From NCBI GenBank assembly GCA_002491115.1, contig DKVI01000016.1, positions 1-55,993 of the forward strand: a DNA stretch of 55,993 nt. The letters run 5' to 3'. Of the stretch, positions 33,806 to 42,500 are shown piece after piece. The notes under the pieces were generated by a model. That model was not told the DNA's origin. It worked only from the letters and a program-made list of their open reading frames with translations, and searched no databases. Made by a program: the position numbers and the translations under genes. Origin of the DNA: Lachnospiraceae bacterium UBA7182 (GTDB taxonomy: Bacteria > Bacillota > Clostridia > Lachnospirales > Lachnospiraceae). Each line of letters opens with the position of its first letter. Position 1 is the stretch's first letter.

Positions 33806-33853
33806 TTGACATTTCCCGAAAGTGTCCTATAATATGAGAGTAATTCTCATATT
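33806..33853 (+). promoter_or_regulatory. Promoter and Zur-type operator of the zinc-uptake operon
   Basis: TTGACA (33806-33811) and TATAAT (33828-33833) are 16 nt apart. A 9-5-9 dyad AATATGAGA-gtaat-TCTCATATT (33831-33853) overlaps the end of the -10 and the start region. The encoded Fur-family protein probably binds here to repress its own operon when zinc is ample. Confidence 0.82.
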
Positions 33854-33864
33854 GGAGGGATCTT

Positions 33865-34287
33865 ATGGCGCAGTATCAGACAGAACAGAAGAAGATTCTG
33901 CTGGCATATATGAAGGCTCACAGTGAGGAAACATTTACCATAGAAGAACTGTGTGAGAGATTAAAAAAAGAACCGGCGGTTATATGCGCGCCGGGTAAAA
34001 GTACCATATACCGTATTATGCCAAAGCTGGTGAAGGAAGGGCTGGTCAAGCGTTTTGTAAAGGACGGCAGCCGGAAATTTTCGTATCAGATGGTATGCGG
34101 CGAACACTGTGAAAACCATCTGCATATGAAATGCTCCGTGTGCGGCAGGCTGTATCATATGGAGGATACAGAGAGTGAAGAACTGCTGTTTAAAGTAATG
34201 AAAAAACATCATTTTCGGATAGACGAAGGCACGACCGTACTGTTCGGATACTGCGAAGGCTGTCAGGAGCGGGAGGACGAGTCATGA
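33865..34287 (+). CDS. zur: Fur-family metalloregulator, Zur-like
   Basis: The 140-residue repressor has an N-terminal winged helix (about 1-80) and a metal site with the H-E-H-C region (VCGEHCENHLHMKCSVCG). A second structural zinc pair lies in GYCEGCQ, so CxxC motifs are present twice. Its position ahead of znuACB, overlapping znuA by 4 nt, and the dyad over the promoter point to zinc-responsive control rather than iron. ATG 33865 follows GGAGGG (33854-33859). Zur identity rests on context. Confidence 0.8.
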   Translation: MAQYQTEQKKILLAYMKAHSEETFTIEELCERLKKEPAVICAPGKSTIYRIMPKLVKEGLVKRFVKDGSRKFSYQMVCGEHCENHLHMKCSVCGRLYHMEDTESEELLFKVMKKHHFRIDEGTTVLFGYCEGCQEREDES

Positions 34288-35294
34288 GAAAACGGAGGAT
34301 GTGGTCAAAAATAAGCAGGATATTCCTTTTAGGGCTGGCGTCTGTGCTTTTGTCCGGCTGCGGCGCACAGGCAGAAGCAAAAGCAGATGACCCGGACGAA
34401 AACCTTAAGATCGTGTGTACCATCTTTCCCGAATACGACTGGGTCAGGCAGATTTCAGGACGTGAGTCGGATCATACGGAACTTACGCTTCTGATGAAAA
34501 ACGGCACGGATATGCACAGTTATCAGCCTACCGTGTGGGATATGATGAAGATCGCCGAGGCGGATCTGTTCATTTATGTGGGGGGCGAGTCGGACTTCTG
34601 GGTTGAAGACGCCCTGGAAAATACGAAAAGTCCGGATCGAAAGGTATTAAACCTGATGGAACTTCTGGAGGATTCCGTGAAAGAAGAGGAGCATGTGGAC
34701 GGCATGCAGAAAAGCCGCGGACATGGGGACCGGGAAGAGGAAGATGAGTCTGAGTATGATGAGCATATCTGGCTCTCTCTTAGAAATGCCGGGACCGCAT
34801 GCCGGAAGATCGCGGATCTGCTCTGCGAACTGGACCGCACACATGCGTCAGACTATGAGGAAAACTGCACGGCGTATCAGGCAAAACTGCGCGCGCTGGA
34901 TGATGCATACTGTGAGGCGGCAGCGTCTGTATCCCATACAGCGCTTCTGTTCGGGGACCGCTTTCCTTTCCGTTATCTGACAGACGACTATGGCCTTACT
35001 TATTATGCGGCCTTTGCGGGGTGTTCCGCGGAGACGGAAGCAAGCTTTCATACCATCGCGTATCTGGCAGAAAAAGCGGACGAACTTTCCCTTCCTGCCG
35101 TGCTTGCCATTGACGGTTCCGACCAGTCGGTGGCAAGAACCATCGCGGGCAGCACAAAGACCCGAAGTCAGAAAGTGATGGTGCTGGATTCCATGCAGTC
35201 CGTCAGCGAGCAGGATATAAAAGACGGTGAAACATATCTGTCCATTATGGAAAGAAATCTGACGGTATTAAAAGAAGCGCTTCAAACAAAATGA
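34284..35294 (+). CDS. znuA: Zinc ABC transporter substrate-binding lipoprotein
   Basis: The 336-residue lipoprotein has a signal peptide with lipobox LSGC (C26) and binds metal outside the membrane. DMHSYQPTVWDMM and DEHIWLSLRN hold the first two His ligands. The site that is His in classical ZnuA (as in H-x-A-F) reads FGDRFPFRYLTDDYGL here, an Asp form common in Clostridia. A short acidic, His-bearing loop (VDGMQKSRGHGDREEEDES) is present. It is translated by overlap with zur and is first of the transporter genes. Confidence 0.88.
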   Translation: MRKRRMWSKISRIFLLGLASVLLSGCGAQAEAKADDPDENLKIVCTIFPEYDWVRQISGRESDHTELTLLMKNGTDMHSYQPTVWDMMKIAEADLFIYVGGESDFWVEDALENTKSPDRKVLNLMELLEDSVKEEEHVDGMQKSRGHGDREEEDESEYDEHIWLSLRNAGTACRKIADLLCELDRTHASDYEENCTAYQAKLRALDDAYCEAAASVSHTALLFGDRFPFRYLTDDYGLTYYAAFAGCSAETEASFHTIAYLAEKADELSLPAVLAIDGSDQSVARTIAGSTKTRSQKVMVLDSMQSVSEQDIKDGETYLSIMERNLTVLKEALQTK

Positions 35295-35312
35295 CAGCCG
35301 GAGGTGAAATAG

Positions 35313-36032
35313 ATGATTCAAATTTCGTGCAAAAACGTAACGCTGGGATATGAAGGCGTCGCTGTGGTAAAAGACCTGAACTTTGAAGTAAGTCAGGGAG
35401 ATTATCTGTACATTGTGGGGGAAAACGGCTCCGGGAAAAGTACGCTCATTAAAGCGCTTCTTCATCTAAAGCCTCCCATGTCCGGCGAAATTCATATGGA
35501 TCACAGCCTTTTGGGCGGCGGCATCGGCTATCTGCCCCAGCAGACAATTGTCCAGAAAGATTTTCCGGCTTCCGTGCGTGAGATCGTCCTGTCCGGCTGT
35601 CTGGGCCGTTTTGGATGGAGGCCCTTTTACGGAAAGAAGGAGAAACAGACGGCCATGGAGCATATGGAAAAACTGGGCATCACCCATCTGGCGGACCGCT
35701 GTTACCGTGAACTTTCCGGAGGCCAGCAGCAAAGAGTCCTTTTAGCCCGGGCGCTGTGTGCCACCAGATCCATGCTTCTTCTGGATGAACCTGCTGCAGG
35801 ACTGGACCCCGAAGCCATGCAGGAGATGTATCATCTTCTTGAAAAGCTGAACCGGGAGGAAAAGATCACGATCCTTATGGTTTCCCATGATATCCGGGCA
35901 GCGGCTGCTTACGCGGACCATATCCTTCATATCAGTGAAGAACCGCTGTTCTTTGGCACGAAAGATGCATATATACAAAGTGAAATCGGCAGAAAGTATA
36001 CGGGAGGTATGAAACATGTGGGAGATGCTTAA
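35313..36032 (+). CDS. znuC: Zinc ABC transporter ATP-binding protein
   Basis: The 239-residue ATPase has Walker A GENGSGKST near residues 36-44, Q-loop LPQQTI, signature LSGGQQQRVLLARAL and Walker B MLLLDEPAAGLD, plus a switch His in VSHDIR. It is the cytosolic engine of the importer. ATG 35313 follows GGAGG, and the end overlaps znuB by 17 nt. Confidence 0.9.
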   Translation: MIQISCKNVTLGYEGVAVVKDLNFEVSQGDYLYIVGENGSGKSTLIKALLHLKPPMSGEIHMDHSLLGGGIGYLPQQTIVQKDFPASVREIVLSGCLGRFGWRPFYGKKEKQTAMEHMEKLGITHLADRCYRELSGGQQQRVLLARALCATRSMLLLDEPAAGLDPEAMQEMYHLLEKLNREEKITILMVSHDIRAAAAYADHILHISEEPLFFGTKDAYIQSEIGRKYTGGMKHVGDA

Positions 36033-36870
36033 AATGTATTTCAGTTATCCATTTGTAAGGTATGCCATGATCGTGGGCGTGCTGATTGCGTTGTCTTCTT
36101 CTCTACTGGGTGTATCTCTTGTATTGAAGCGATTCTCTTTTATCGGGGACGGCCTTTCTCATGTGGCGTTCGGCGCCATGGCGGTGGCGGCGGTGCTGGA
36201 CGTGGGAAACGATACGGCGGTGGTCCTGCCGCTTACGGTGCTGGCGGCGGTGTTGCTTCTGCGCACGGGGCAGAACGCGAAGCTGAAAGGGGACGCGGCC
36301 ATTGCCATGATCTCTGTGGGAGCGCTGGCTTTCGGGTATCTGTTTTTGCATCTGTTTTCCAGATCTGCGAATCTTTCAGGTGATGTATGCAGCACCTTAT
36401 TCGGATCTACGGCGATTCTGACCCTTTCTTTGACAGACGTGTGGCTCTGCATCGCGCTTTCGGTGCTGGTAGTGTTTATTTTTATCCTGTTCTATCATCG
36501 GATTTTTTCCGTGACCTTTGACGAAACATTCGCAAGGGCTTCCGGCATGCATACGGAGCTTTACAATCTTCTGGTGGCAGTGGTCACGGCGTGCGTGATT
36601 GTACTTGCCATGAAGCTGGTCGGGTCGCTTCTCATATCGGCTTTAATTATTTTTCCGGCGCTTACGGCCATGCGCCTGTTCAAAAGCTTCCGGGGCGTGA
36701 TCCTGGCTTCGGCCGTGCTGTCCGTGGTCTGCGCGGCTTCGGGCATTCTCCTTTCCATCCTGGCTTCTACGCCGGTGGGCGCTACGATTGTGTGTGTGGA
36801 GATGGGGATGTTTGCCTTGTGCAGTTTTGCCGGAGGGGTTGTTCAGGGGACAAAAAAGGGGTATACTTAA
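36016..36870 (+). CDS. znuB: Zinc ABC transporter permease
   Basis: The 284-residue integral membrane permease has about eight helices and the family signature GDGLSHVAFGAMAV near residues 43-56, plus GSLLISALIIFPALTA near 205-220. It is the inner-membrane channel of the ZnuABC-type importer. ATG 36016 overlaps znuC, with GGGAGG upstream. Confidence 0.9.
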   Translation: MWEMLKMYFSYPFVRYAMIVGVLIALSSSLLGVSLVLKRFSFIGDGLSHVAFGAMAVAAVLDVGNDTAVVLPLTVLAAVLLLRTGQNAKLKGDAAIAMISVGALAFGYLFLHLFSRSANLSGDVCSTLFGSTAILTLSLTDVWLCIALSVLVVFIFILFYHRIFSVTFDETFARASGMHTELYNLLVAVVTACVIVLAMKLVGSLLISALIIFPALTAMRLFKSFRGVILASAVLSVVCAASGILLSILASTPVGATIVCVEMGMFALCSFAGGVVQGTKKGYT

Positions 36871-36896
36871 CACTTGAGTATAAGGAGTAAAAAAAT

Positions 36897-38099
36897 ATGT
36901 GGACAGCCAGAAAAATTTATTGCAGAGTCTTTCAGGGCGTTTTCAGAGCGGCGCTTCCGTTTCTGCCTTACAGAAATCCCAGGATTATTCCGTCGGTGGC
37001 GGGAATCGGGGATGTGTGTAAGAAGAAAAATGTGGATTCCGTTATGATCGTGACAGATCAGGGAATCCGCGCTTTGGGTCTTACGAAGTTTTTGGAGAAA
37101 AGTCTGGAAGAAAGAGGAATCTCGTATTGCATCTATGACCGGACCGTGGCGAACCCTACGATCTGGAATGTGGAAGAGGCAAGGGAACTGTATCTGAAAG
37201 AGGGCGCGCAGGCGATCATCGCTTTTGGAGGAGGGTCCTCCATGGACTGTGCCAAAGCGGCGGGAGCCAGAATCGTAAAGCCAAAGCAGAGTATTCATCA
37301 GATGAAAGGGCTTTTAAAAGTACATAAGAAGCTTCCGCTTCTGATCGCGGTGCCGACCACGGCCGGAACAGGCAGCGAGACTACGCTGGCGGCGGTGATT
37401 ACAGACAGCGAAAAACGGCATAAATATCCGATCAACGATTTCAGCCTGATTCCCCGCTACGCGGTGCTGGATTATCATGAGACGACAGGGCTTCCCAGGC
37501 AGATCACGGCTACCACAGGCATGGACGCTCTGACCCATGCGGTGGAGGCCTATATCGGCGGTTCCACCACAAGAGAGACCCGGCAGATGGCGGAAGAGGC
37601 GGTGCATCTGGTCTATCAGTATCTGAAGGCGGCCTATGACGACGGAGGGGACAAAGAGGCCCGAAGCGGCATGCTGAAGGCCGCTTACTGCGCGGGTGTG
37701 GCGTTTACCAAATCTTATGTGGGGTATGTCCATGCGGTGGCTCACTCCCTGGGCGGCCAGTACGGGACGCCCCATGGCCTTGCCAACGCGGTGACTTTGC
37801 CTGTGGTTCTTAAGATCTACGGTCCGGCCTGCGAAAAGAAACTGGCCCGGCTGGCGAAAAACGCAGGGGTGGTGGACCGGACGATGAAAGATCAGGAGGC
37901 GGCGCACAGATTTATTGAGTGGATTGTGCAGATGAACGATTCCATGGAGATCCCCCGCCATCTGCCGGATATTCGGGAAGAGGATATCCCGGTGATGGCC
38001 CGCCATGCGGATCAGGAGGCCAATCCGCTGTATCCGGTTCCTGTGCTTATGAACCGAAGAGAACTGGAAGAAATTTATTATAAAGTAAAGGGCGGTTAA
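36897..38099 (+). CDS. Iron-containing alcohol dehydrogenase
   Basis: The 400-residue group III dehydrogenase has GGGSSMDCAKAAGA near residues 106-119 and VPTTAGTGSETT near 151-162. Metal ligands lie in GMDALTHAVEAY and in VHAVAHSLGGQYGTPHGLAN. It likely interconverts an alcohol and its aldehyde with NAD(P)H; the substrate is unknown. It is 26 nt from znuB with AAGGAG before the ATG. It abuts the aldehyde dehydrogenase directly, so the two probably work in sequence on the same carbon skeleton. Confidence 0.9.
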   Translation: MWTARKIYCRVFQGVFRAALPFLPYRNPRIIPSVAGIGDVCKKKNVDSVMIVTDQGIRALGLTKFLEKSLEERGISYCIYDRTVANPTIWNVEEARELYLKEGAQAIIAFGGGSSMDCAKAAGARIVKPKQSIHQMKGLLKVHKKLPLLIAVPTTAGTGSETTLAAVITDSEKRHKYPINDFSLIPRYAVLDYHETTGLPRQITATTGMDALTHAVEAYIGGSTTRETRQMAEEAVHLVYQYLKAAYDDGGDKEARSGMLKAAYCAGVAFTKSYVGYVHAVAHSLGGQYGTPHGLANAVTLPVVLKIYGPACEKKLARLAKNAGVVDRTMKDQEAAHRFIEWIVQMNDSMEIPRHLPDIREEDIPVMARHADQEANPLYPVPVLMNRRELEEIYYKVKGG

Positions 38100-39473
38100 A
38101 TGATGCAGGCAGAAGCATTTATAAAAAAGCAGCAGGATTTTTTCCTGTCAGGAAAGACGCTTGCGCCTTCTTACCGGGTACAGGCGCTTAAAAGACTGGA
38201 AAAAGCGATTCTTTCCTATGAAGAAAGATTATGCCAGGCGCTGAAAGAGGATCTGGGCAAATCCAGGGCAGAGTCTTATATGTGCGAGGTGGGGCTTACT
38301 TTGTCCGAACTTCGCTATGTGAAAAAACATGTATTTGCCTGGAGCAGGGACCGGCGCGTACACACGCCCCTTGCGCAGTTTCACGCGAAAAGCTTTACCG
38401 TGCAGGAACCCTACGGGGTGGTGCTGATTATGTCCCCCTGGAACTATCCGGTGCTGCTTACCCTGGAGCCGCTGATCGGGGCGCTGGCCGCCGGGAACTG
38501 CTGCATTGTAAAACCGTCGGCCTATGCGCCCGCCACGTCCAAAGTGCTGGCCCATATGCTTAGGGAAGTGTTTGCGGAAGAATATGTCGCGGTGGTGGAA
38601 GGCGGAAGGCAGGAAAACCAGGAGCTGCTGGATCAGAAATTTGACCATATCTTTTTCACCGGCGGCGTCCGGGTGGGAAAGACGGTCATGGAAAAAGCCT
38701 CCGCCCACCTGACGCCTGTGACGCTGGAACTGGGCGGTAAAAGTCCTTGTATTGTTGACCATACGGCCAATCTGAAACTGACGGCCCGAAGGCTGGTGTT
38801 CGGAAAATATTTAAACTGCGGCCAGACCTGTGTGGCGCCGGATTATGTACTGGCGGAACGAAGCATCAAGGATGAGCTGCTTGCCTGTATCAGACAGGAG
38901 ATCATAAAACAGTACGGAGAAAAGCCCCTGGAAAATCCCGACTATGGAAAGATGGTCAACCGGAAACATTTTAAAAGAGTCCTTGGACTGATCGATCAGA
39001 ATAAACTGGTCTGGGGCGGCGAGAGCGACGAGGCGGCCCTCAGGATCGCGCCCACGGTGCTGGACGGCGTGACGGAAAAAGACCCTGTGATGCAGGAAGA
39101 AATCTTCGGCCCTGTCCTTCCGGTCCTGACCGTGGCGGACATGAAGGAGGCGTCCGCGTTTGTGAGAAGGCATCCCCGTCCGCTGGCCCTTTATCTGTTT
39201 ACGAAAGATCAAAGAACAAAAGATCATTTCTTAAAAAGCGTGCCTTTTGGGGGCGGCTGTGTGAATGATACCATCATTCATCTGGCCACGTCCCATATGG
39301 GTTTTGGCGGCGTGGGGGACAGCGGTATGGGTTCTTATCATGGGAAGAAAAGCTTTGAAACTTTCAGTCATGAGAAGAGCATCGTAAAAAAATATACCTG
39401 GCTGGATCTGCCCATGCGCTACCAGCCTTACAGCAGGATAAAAGAGAAGCTGGTCCGCCTGTTTGTGCGGTGA
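38100..39473 (+). CDS. NAD(P)-dependent aldehyde dehydrogenase (class 3-like)
   Basis: The 457-residue enzyme oxidises an aldehyde to the acid. It has PWNYPVLLTLEPLIGALAAG near residues 115-134, the Glu-containing VTLELGGKSPCIVD, and catalytic C244 in YLNCGQTCVAPD. EEIFGPVLPV and an aromatic C-terminal tail follow. Length and Cys position match class 3 (fatty/aromatic aldehyde) enzymes. ATG 38100 (or ATG 38103) follows the previous stop with no gap, so translation is coupled to the alcohol dehydrogenase. Confidence 0.9.
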   Translation: MMQAEAFIKKQQDFFLSGKTLAPSYRVQALKRLEKAILSYEERLCQALKEDLGKSRAESYMCEVGLTLSELRYVKKHVFAWSRDRRVHTPLAQFHAKSFTVQEPYGVVLIMSPWNYPVLLTLEPLIGALAAGNCCIVKPSAYAPATSKVLAHMLREVFAEEYVAVVEGGRQENQELLDQKFDHIFFTGGVRVGKTVMEKASAHLTPVTLELGGKSPCIVDHTANLKLTARRLVFGKYLNCGQTCVAPDYVLAERSIKDELLACIRQEIIKQYGEKPLENPDYGKMVNRKHFKRVLGLIDQNKLVWGGESDEAALRIAPTVLDGVTEKDPVMQEEIFGPVLPVLTVADMKEASAFVRRHPRPLALYLFTKDQRTKDHFLKSVPFGGGCVNDTIIHLATSHMGFGGVGDSGMGSYHGKKSFETFSHEKSIVKKYTWLDLPMRYQPYSRIKEKLVRLFVR

Positions 39474-39502
39474 TTGACGGATGTCTGTGAACAAGGTATA
39501 CT
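39474..39502 (+). promoter_or_regulatory. Promoter of hydE
   Basis: TTGACG (39474-39479) and TATACT (39497-39502) are 17 nt apart. The -35 begins right after the previous stop codon. This shows that HydE is not simply part of the zinc operon. Confidence 0.72.
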
Positions 39503-39524
39503 GATACAGGAGCAAAAGACGTTT

Positions 39525-40562
39525 ATGAGAGAGATAGTAGAGAGATTTTTACAGAATCCGGATCTGACAAAAGAAGAATATGTGGAACTTCTTACCTGCG
39601 CCGAAGACCCGGAGTCGGTGGGTAGGCTGACAGAAGAGGCAGTGCGGATACGAAAAGCGCATTATGGGGATAAGGTCTACTTAAGAGGGCTGATCGAATT
39701 TACCAATTACTGCAAAAACGACTGCTACTACTGCGGCATCCGCTGCGGCAACAAAAACGCCGTACGTTACCGCCTGACCAAAGAAGAAATACTGTCCTGC
39801 TGTGAGGACGGATATGAACTGGGGTTTCGCACCTTTGTCCTCCAGGGCGGCGAGGATATATGGTTTACGGATGAGCGGATGGAAGAGGTGATCCGCGCGA
39901 TCCGTCAGAGATATCCGGACTGCGCCATCACTTTGTCTGTCGGGGAAAAATCCTATGAAAGCTACAGACGGTTCAAAGAGGCAGGCGCAGACCGGTATTT
40001 GCTGCGCCATGAAACTGCCAATGAGGACCATTACAGGAAGCTGCATCCTGCGGCCATGAGCCTGTCAAAGCGTAAGCAGTGCCTGTATGACTTAAAAGCG
40101 CTGGGATATCAGGTGGGCGCCGGATTTATGGTGGGCGCGCCTTACCAGACGAAAGAATGTCTGGCAGAAGACCTGGTCTTTCTCAAAGAGTTACATCCTC
40201 AGATGGTCGGAATCGGGCCTTTTATTCCCCATCATGATACCCGGTTTGCAGGTGCGCAGGCCGGCAGTGTGGAGCTTACGCTGTTTCTCTTATCCGTGAT
40301 CCGCATTCTTCTGCCTAAGGTGCTTCTGCCTGCCACGACGGCTCTCGGGACGCTGGACCCCAAAGGCAGGGAAAAGGGCCTGTCTGTGGGCGCCAATGTG
40401 GTCATGCCCAATCTGTCTCCGGTGAAGAACCGCAAACAATACGATCTGTATGATAACAAGATCTGCACCGGCGAAGAGTCGGCGCAGTGCAGGGGGTGCC
40501 TTGCCCGCAGAGTAGAAAGTGCAGGCTATCGGATCGTAGATGAGCGCGGGGACGCGCTGTGA
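39525..40562 (+). CDS. hydE: [FeFe]-hydrogenase maturase HydE (radical SAM)
   Basis: The 345-residue radical-SAM enzyme helps build the dithiomethylamine-bridged H-cluster. The C63-x3-C67-x2-C70 motif (CKNDCYYCGI) binds the [4Fe-4S] SAM cluster. VLQGGEDIWFTDE, AGADRYLLRHETA and GAGFMVGAPYQT are family-typical. ATG 39525 is downstream of CAGGAGC, with a longish spacing of about 13 nt. An in-frame TTG 39474 is rejected as it is the -35 box. hydF, hydG and hydrogenase are not in the window. Confidence 0.9.
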   Translation: MREIVERFLQNPDLTKEEYVELLTCAEDPESVGRLTEEAVRIRKAHYGDKVYLRGLIEFTNYCKNDCYYCGIRCGNKNAVRYRLTKEEILSCCEDGYELGFRTFVLQGGEDIWFTDERMEEVIRAIRQRYPDCAITLSVGEKSYESYRRFKEAGADRYLLRHETANEDHYRKLHPAAMSLSKRKQCLYDLKALGYQVGAGFMVGAPYQTKECLAEDLVFLKELHPQMVGIGPFIPHHDTRFAGAQAGSVELTLFLLSVIRILLPKVLLPATTALGTLDPKGREKGLSVGANVVMPNLSPVKNRKQYDLYDNKICTGEESAQCRGCLARRVESAGYRIVDERGDAL

Positions 40563-40578
40563 AAGGAGCATGCGACAG

Positions 40579-40854
40579 ATGAAATTCACATATCCGGCGG
40601 TTATAAGTAAAACGGACCGCGGCTATAAAGCCACATTTCCTGACCTGGAATGCTGCGAGGCCGAGGCAGATACGGTGGAAGACACGGTGGAAAAGGCCAA
40701 TGAGGCCGCCTGTAACTGGATTGAGCTGGAACTTTCCGAGGAGGACGGGCAGCTTCCGCCTGTCACCGATGTCCGGGATCTGGAACTGAAAGAAGGAGAG
40801 CTTGTCCGGAATATATGTGTCAACATCCGTTTTACGGACGGGTGGGATGAATAA
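40579..40854 (+). CDS. hicB: HicB-like small protein (orphan antitoxin fold)
   Basis: The 91-residue protein opens MKFTYPAVISKTDRGYKATF, the beta-strand start of the HicB/RNase-H-like fold (sheet with GYKATFPDLECCEAE), followed by the DTVEDTVEKANEAACNWIEL helix. HicB usually neutralises the HicA mRNase, but no HicA (about 60 aa) frame is adjacent and no DNA-binding tail is evident. ATG 40579 follows AAAGGAG (40562-40568). It lies 16 nt after hydE, perhaps co-transcribed. Confidence 0.72.
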   Translation: MKFTYPAVISKTDRGYKATFPDLECCEAEADTVEDTVEKANEAACNWIELELSEEDGQLPPVTDVRDLELKEGELVRNICVNIRFTDGWDE

Positions 40855-40866
40855 ACCGTAAAAGGT

Positions 40867-40895
40867 TTGACAGGTGCTTCTTTTTGTGTTAAAAT
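40867..40895 (+). promoter_or_regulatory. Promoter for larE-tcdA-ttcA-opp
   Basis: TTGACA (40867-40872) and TAAAAT (40890-40895) are 17 nt apart, 40 nt before ATG 40936. Confidence 0.78.
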
Positions 40896-40935
40896 CCACT
40901 AAATCAGTAGGAATACTTATAAAAGAGGAACACAT

Positions 40936-41751
40936 ATGAAGACAGAAGCGATTTTGGATGAAAAATTCCAAAGATGCAAAGACCTTCTTTCGGCGCTGCA
41001 AAAAGTCGCCGTCGCTTTTTCCGGCGGAGTTGACTCCACATTTCTTTTAAAAACGGCCCGGGAGGTTTTAGGGGAACATGCCATAGCGGTGACGGCCTGT
41101 TCGGAATTTGTTCCGCCGAGGGAAATAAAAGAGTCGCAGGCGTTCTGTGAAAAGGAAGGAATCCGGCAGATCTTATGCCCTGTGGACGCGCTGGCGGTGG
41201 AGGGCATTTCACAGAATCCCAAAGACCGGTGCTATATCTGTAAAAAGGCGCTCATGGGACAGTTGAAGCAAAAGGCCGAAGCGGCAGGGATGTTTCTACT
41301 GGCGGAGGGTTCCAACATGGACGATCTGGGGGACTATCGCCCGGGACTTAAGGCGGTGGAAGAGCTGGGGATCAGAAGTCCTCTTAAGGAGGCGGGCCTT
41401 ACAAAACGTGAGATCCGGGAGCTGTCCAGGCAGATGGGTCTTCCCACCTGGGACAAGCCGTCTTTTGCCTGCCTGGCTTCCCGCTTTGCTTATGGAGAGA
41501 CGATCACAAAAGAGAAACTTTCCATGGTGGATCAGGCGGAGCAGATCCTTATGGATCATGGATTTTCCCAGATGCGGGTACGCGTCCGGAAAGATACGGC
41601 CCGGATCGAACTGCTGCCCGATGAATCCGCGCGGATTTTTGAAGAAAGAATCCGAAAAGAAGTGTCGGAAGAATTTACGGCGCTCGGGTTTACCTATGTA
41701 TCGGTGGACCTTAGGGGGTATCGGACCGGAAGCATGAATGAAGGGTTGTGA
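40936..41751 (+). CDS. larE: LarE-type ATP-dependent sacrificial sulfur transferase
   Basis: The 271-residue PP-loop enzyme adenylates and sulfurates the nicotinic-acid-derived NPN cofactor of lactate racemase. The ATP loop AVAFSGGVDSTFLLK is near residues 29-43. The sacrificial cysteine C179 in SFACLASR is in the place of Cys176 in the Lactobacillus enzyme, so the classical one-cysteine mechanism fits. larA, larB and larC are not in the window, though D-lactate dehydrogenase is encoded elsewhere in it. ATG 40936 follows AGAGGA. It overlaps the region of the next start by 4 nt. Confidence 0.85.
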   Translation: MKTEAILDEKFQRCKDLLSALQKVAVAFSGGVDSTFLLKTAREVLGEHAIAVTACSEFVPPREIKESQAFCEKEGIRQILCPVDALAVEGISQNPKDRCYICKKALMGQLKQKAEAAGMFLLAEGSNMDDLGDYRPGLKAVEELGIRSPLKEAGLTKREIRELSRQMGLPTWDKPSFACLASRFAYGETITKEKLSMVDQAEQILMDHGFSQMRVRVRKDTARIELLPDESARIFEERIRKEVSEEFTALGFTYVSVDLRGYRTGSMNEGL

Positions 41752-41759
41752 TAAGGCAG

Positions 41760-42491
41760 ATGTCGGAAAGATTTGCAAGGACAGAACTGCTTTTGGGCAG
41801 CGAATCTATGCAGCGTCTTAAAAAAGCCAGAGTGGCGGTATTCGGGATCGGCGGCGTAGGCGGCTATACGGTGGAGGCGCTGGCAAGAAGCGGCGTGGGA
41901 ACGCTGGATCTGATTGACAATGACAAAGTATGTATGAGCAATATCAACCGCCAGATCATTGCCACCGAAGATACGGTAGGAAGGTATAAGGCAGATGTGG
42001 CGGCAGAACGGATTCGCGCCATCAATCCCCATGCGAAAGTGAATGTGCATAAGGTTTTTTACATGCCGGATACGGCAGGGCAGTTTCGGTTTTCGGACTA
42101 TGATTATGTGGTGGATGCCATCGACACAGTGACAGGAAAGCTTATGCTGGCGGAGCAGGCGGCAGCGTGCGGTACGCCGGTTATCAGTTCCATGGGCGCG
42201 GGCAATAAGCTGGACCCGGCGGCTTTTCAGGTGGCGGATATCTATGAGACGTCGGTCTGCCCTCTGGCGAAGGTTATGAGAAGGGAGCTTAGAAAGCGGG
42301 GGATTCAACACTTAAAAGTCGTGTACTCTAAAGAACCGCCGCTGACGCCGGGAGATTCGCCCGAAGACGGCGGCCTGACGCATATAAAAAGACCGGTTCC
42401 CGGAAGCTGCGCGTTCGTCCCTCCGGTGGCGGGACTTATCATCGCGGGGGAAGTGATCAAAGACCTGACGATCAGAAAGACAGAAAGGTAG
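41760..42491 (+). CDS. tcdA: tRNA threonylcarbamoyladenosine dehydratase (TcdA/CsdL)
   Basis: The 243-residue E1-like protein converts t6A37 of tRNA to cyclic ct6A by ATP-dependent adenylation. It has VAVFGIGGVGGYTVEALARSG near residues 25-45, DNDKVCMSNINRQ, and DAIDTVTGKLMLAE. A C-terminal GSCAFVPPVAGLIIAGEVIK segment is typical. ATG 41760 follows AAGG; GTG 41748, overlapping the larE stop, is an alternative start. It lies between LarE and the TtcA-like gene, three adenylating enzymes in a row. Confidence 0.9.
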   Translation: MSERFARTELLLGSESMQRLKKARVAVFGIGGVGGYTVEALARSGVGTLDLIDNDKVCMSNINRQIIATEDTVGRYKADVAAERIRAINPHAKVNVHKVFYMPDTAGQFRFSDYDYVVDAIDTVTGKLMLAEQAAACGTPVISSMGAGNKLDPAAFQVADIYETSVCPLAKVMRRELRKRGIQHLKVVYSKEPPLTPGDSPEDGGLTHIKRPVPGSCAFVPPVAGLIIAGEVIKDLTIRKTER

Positions 42492-42500
42492 CAGGGGCAG

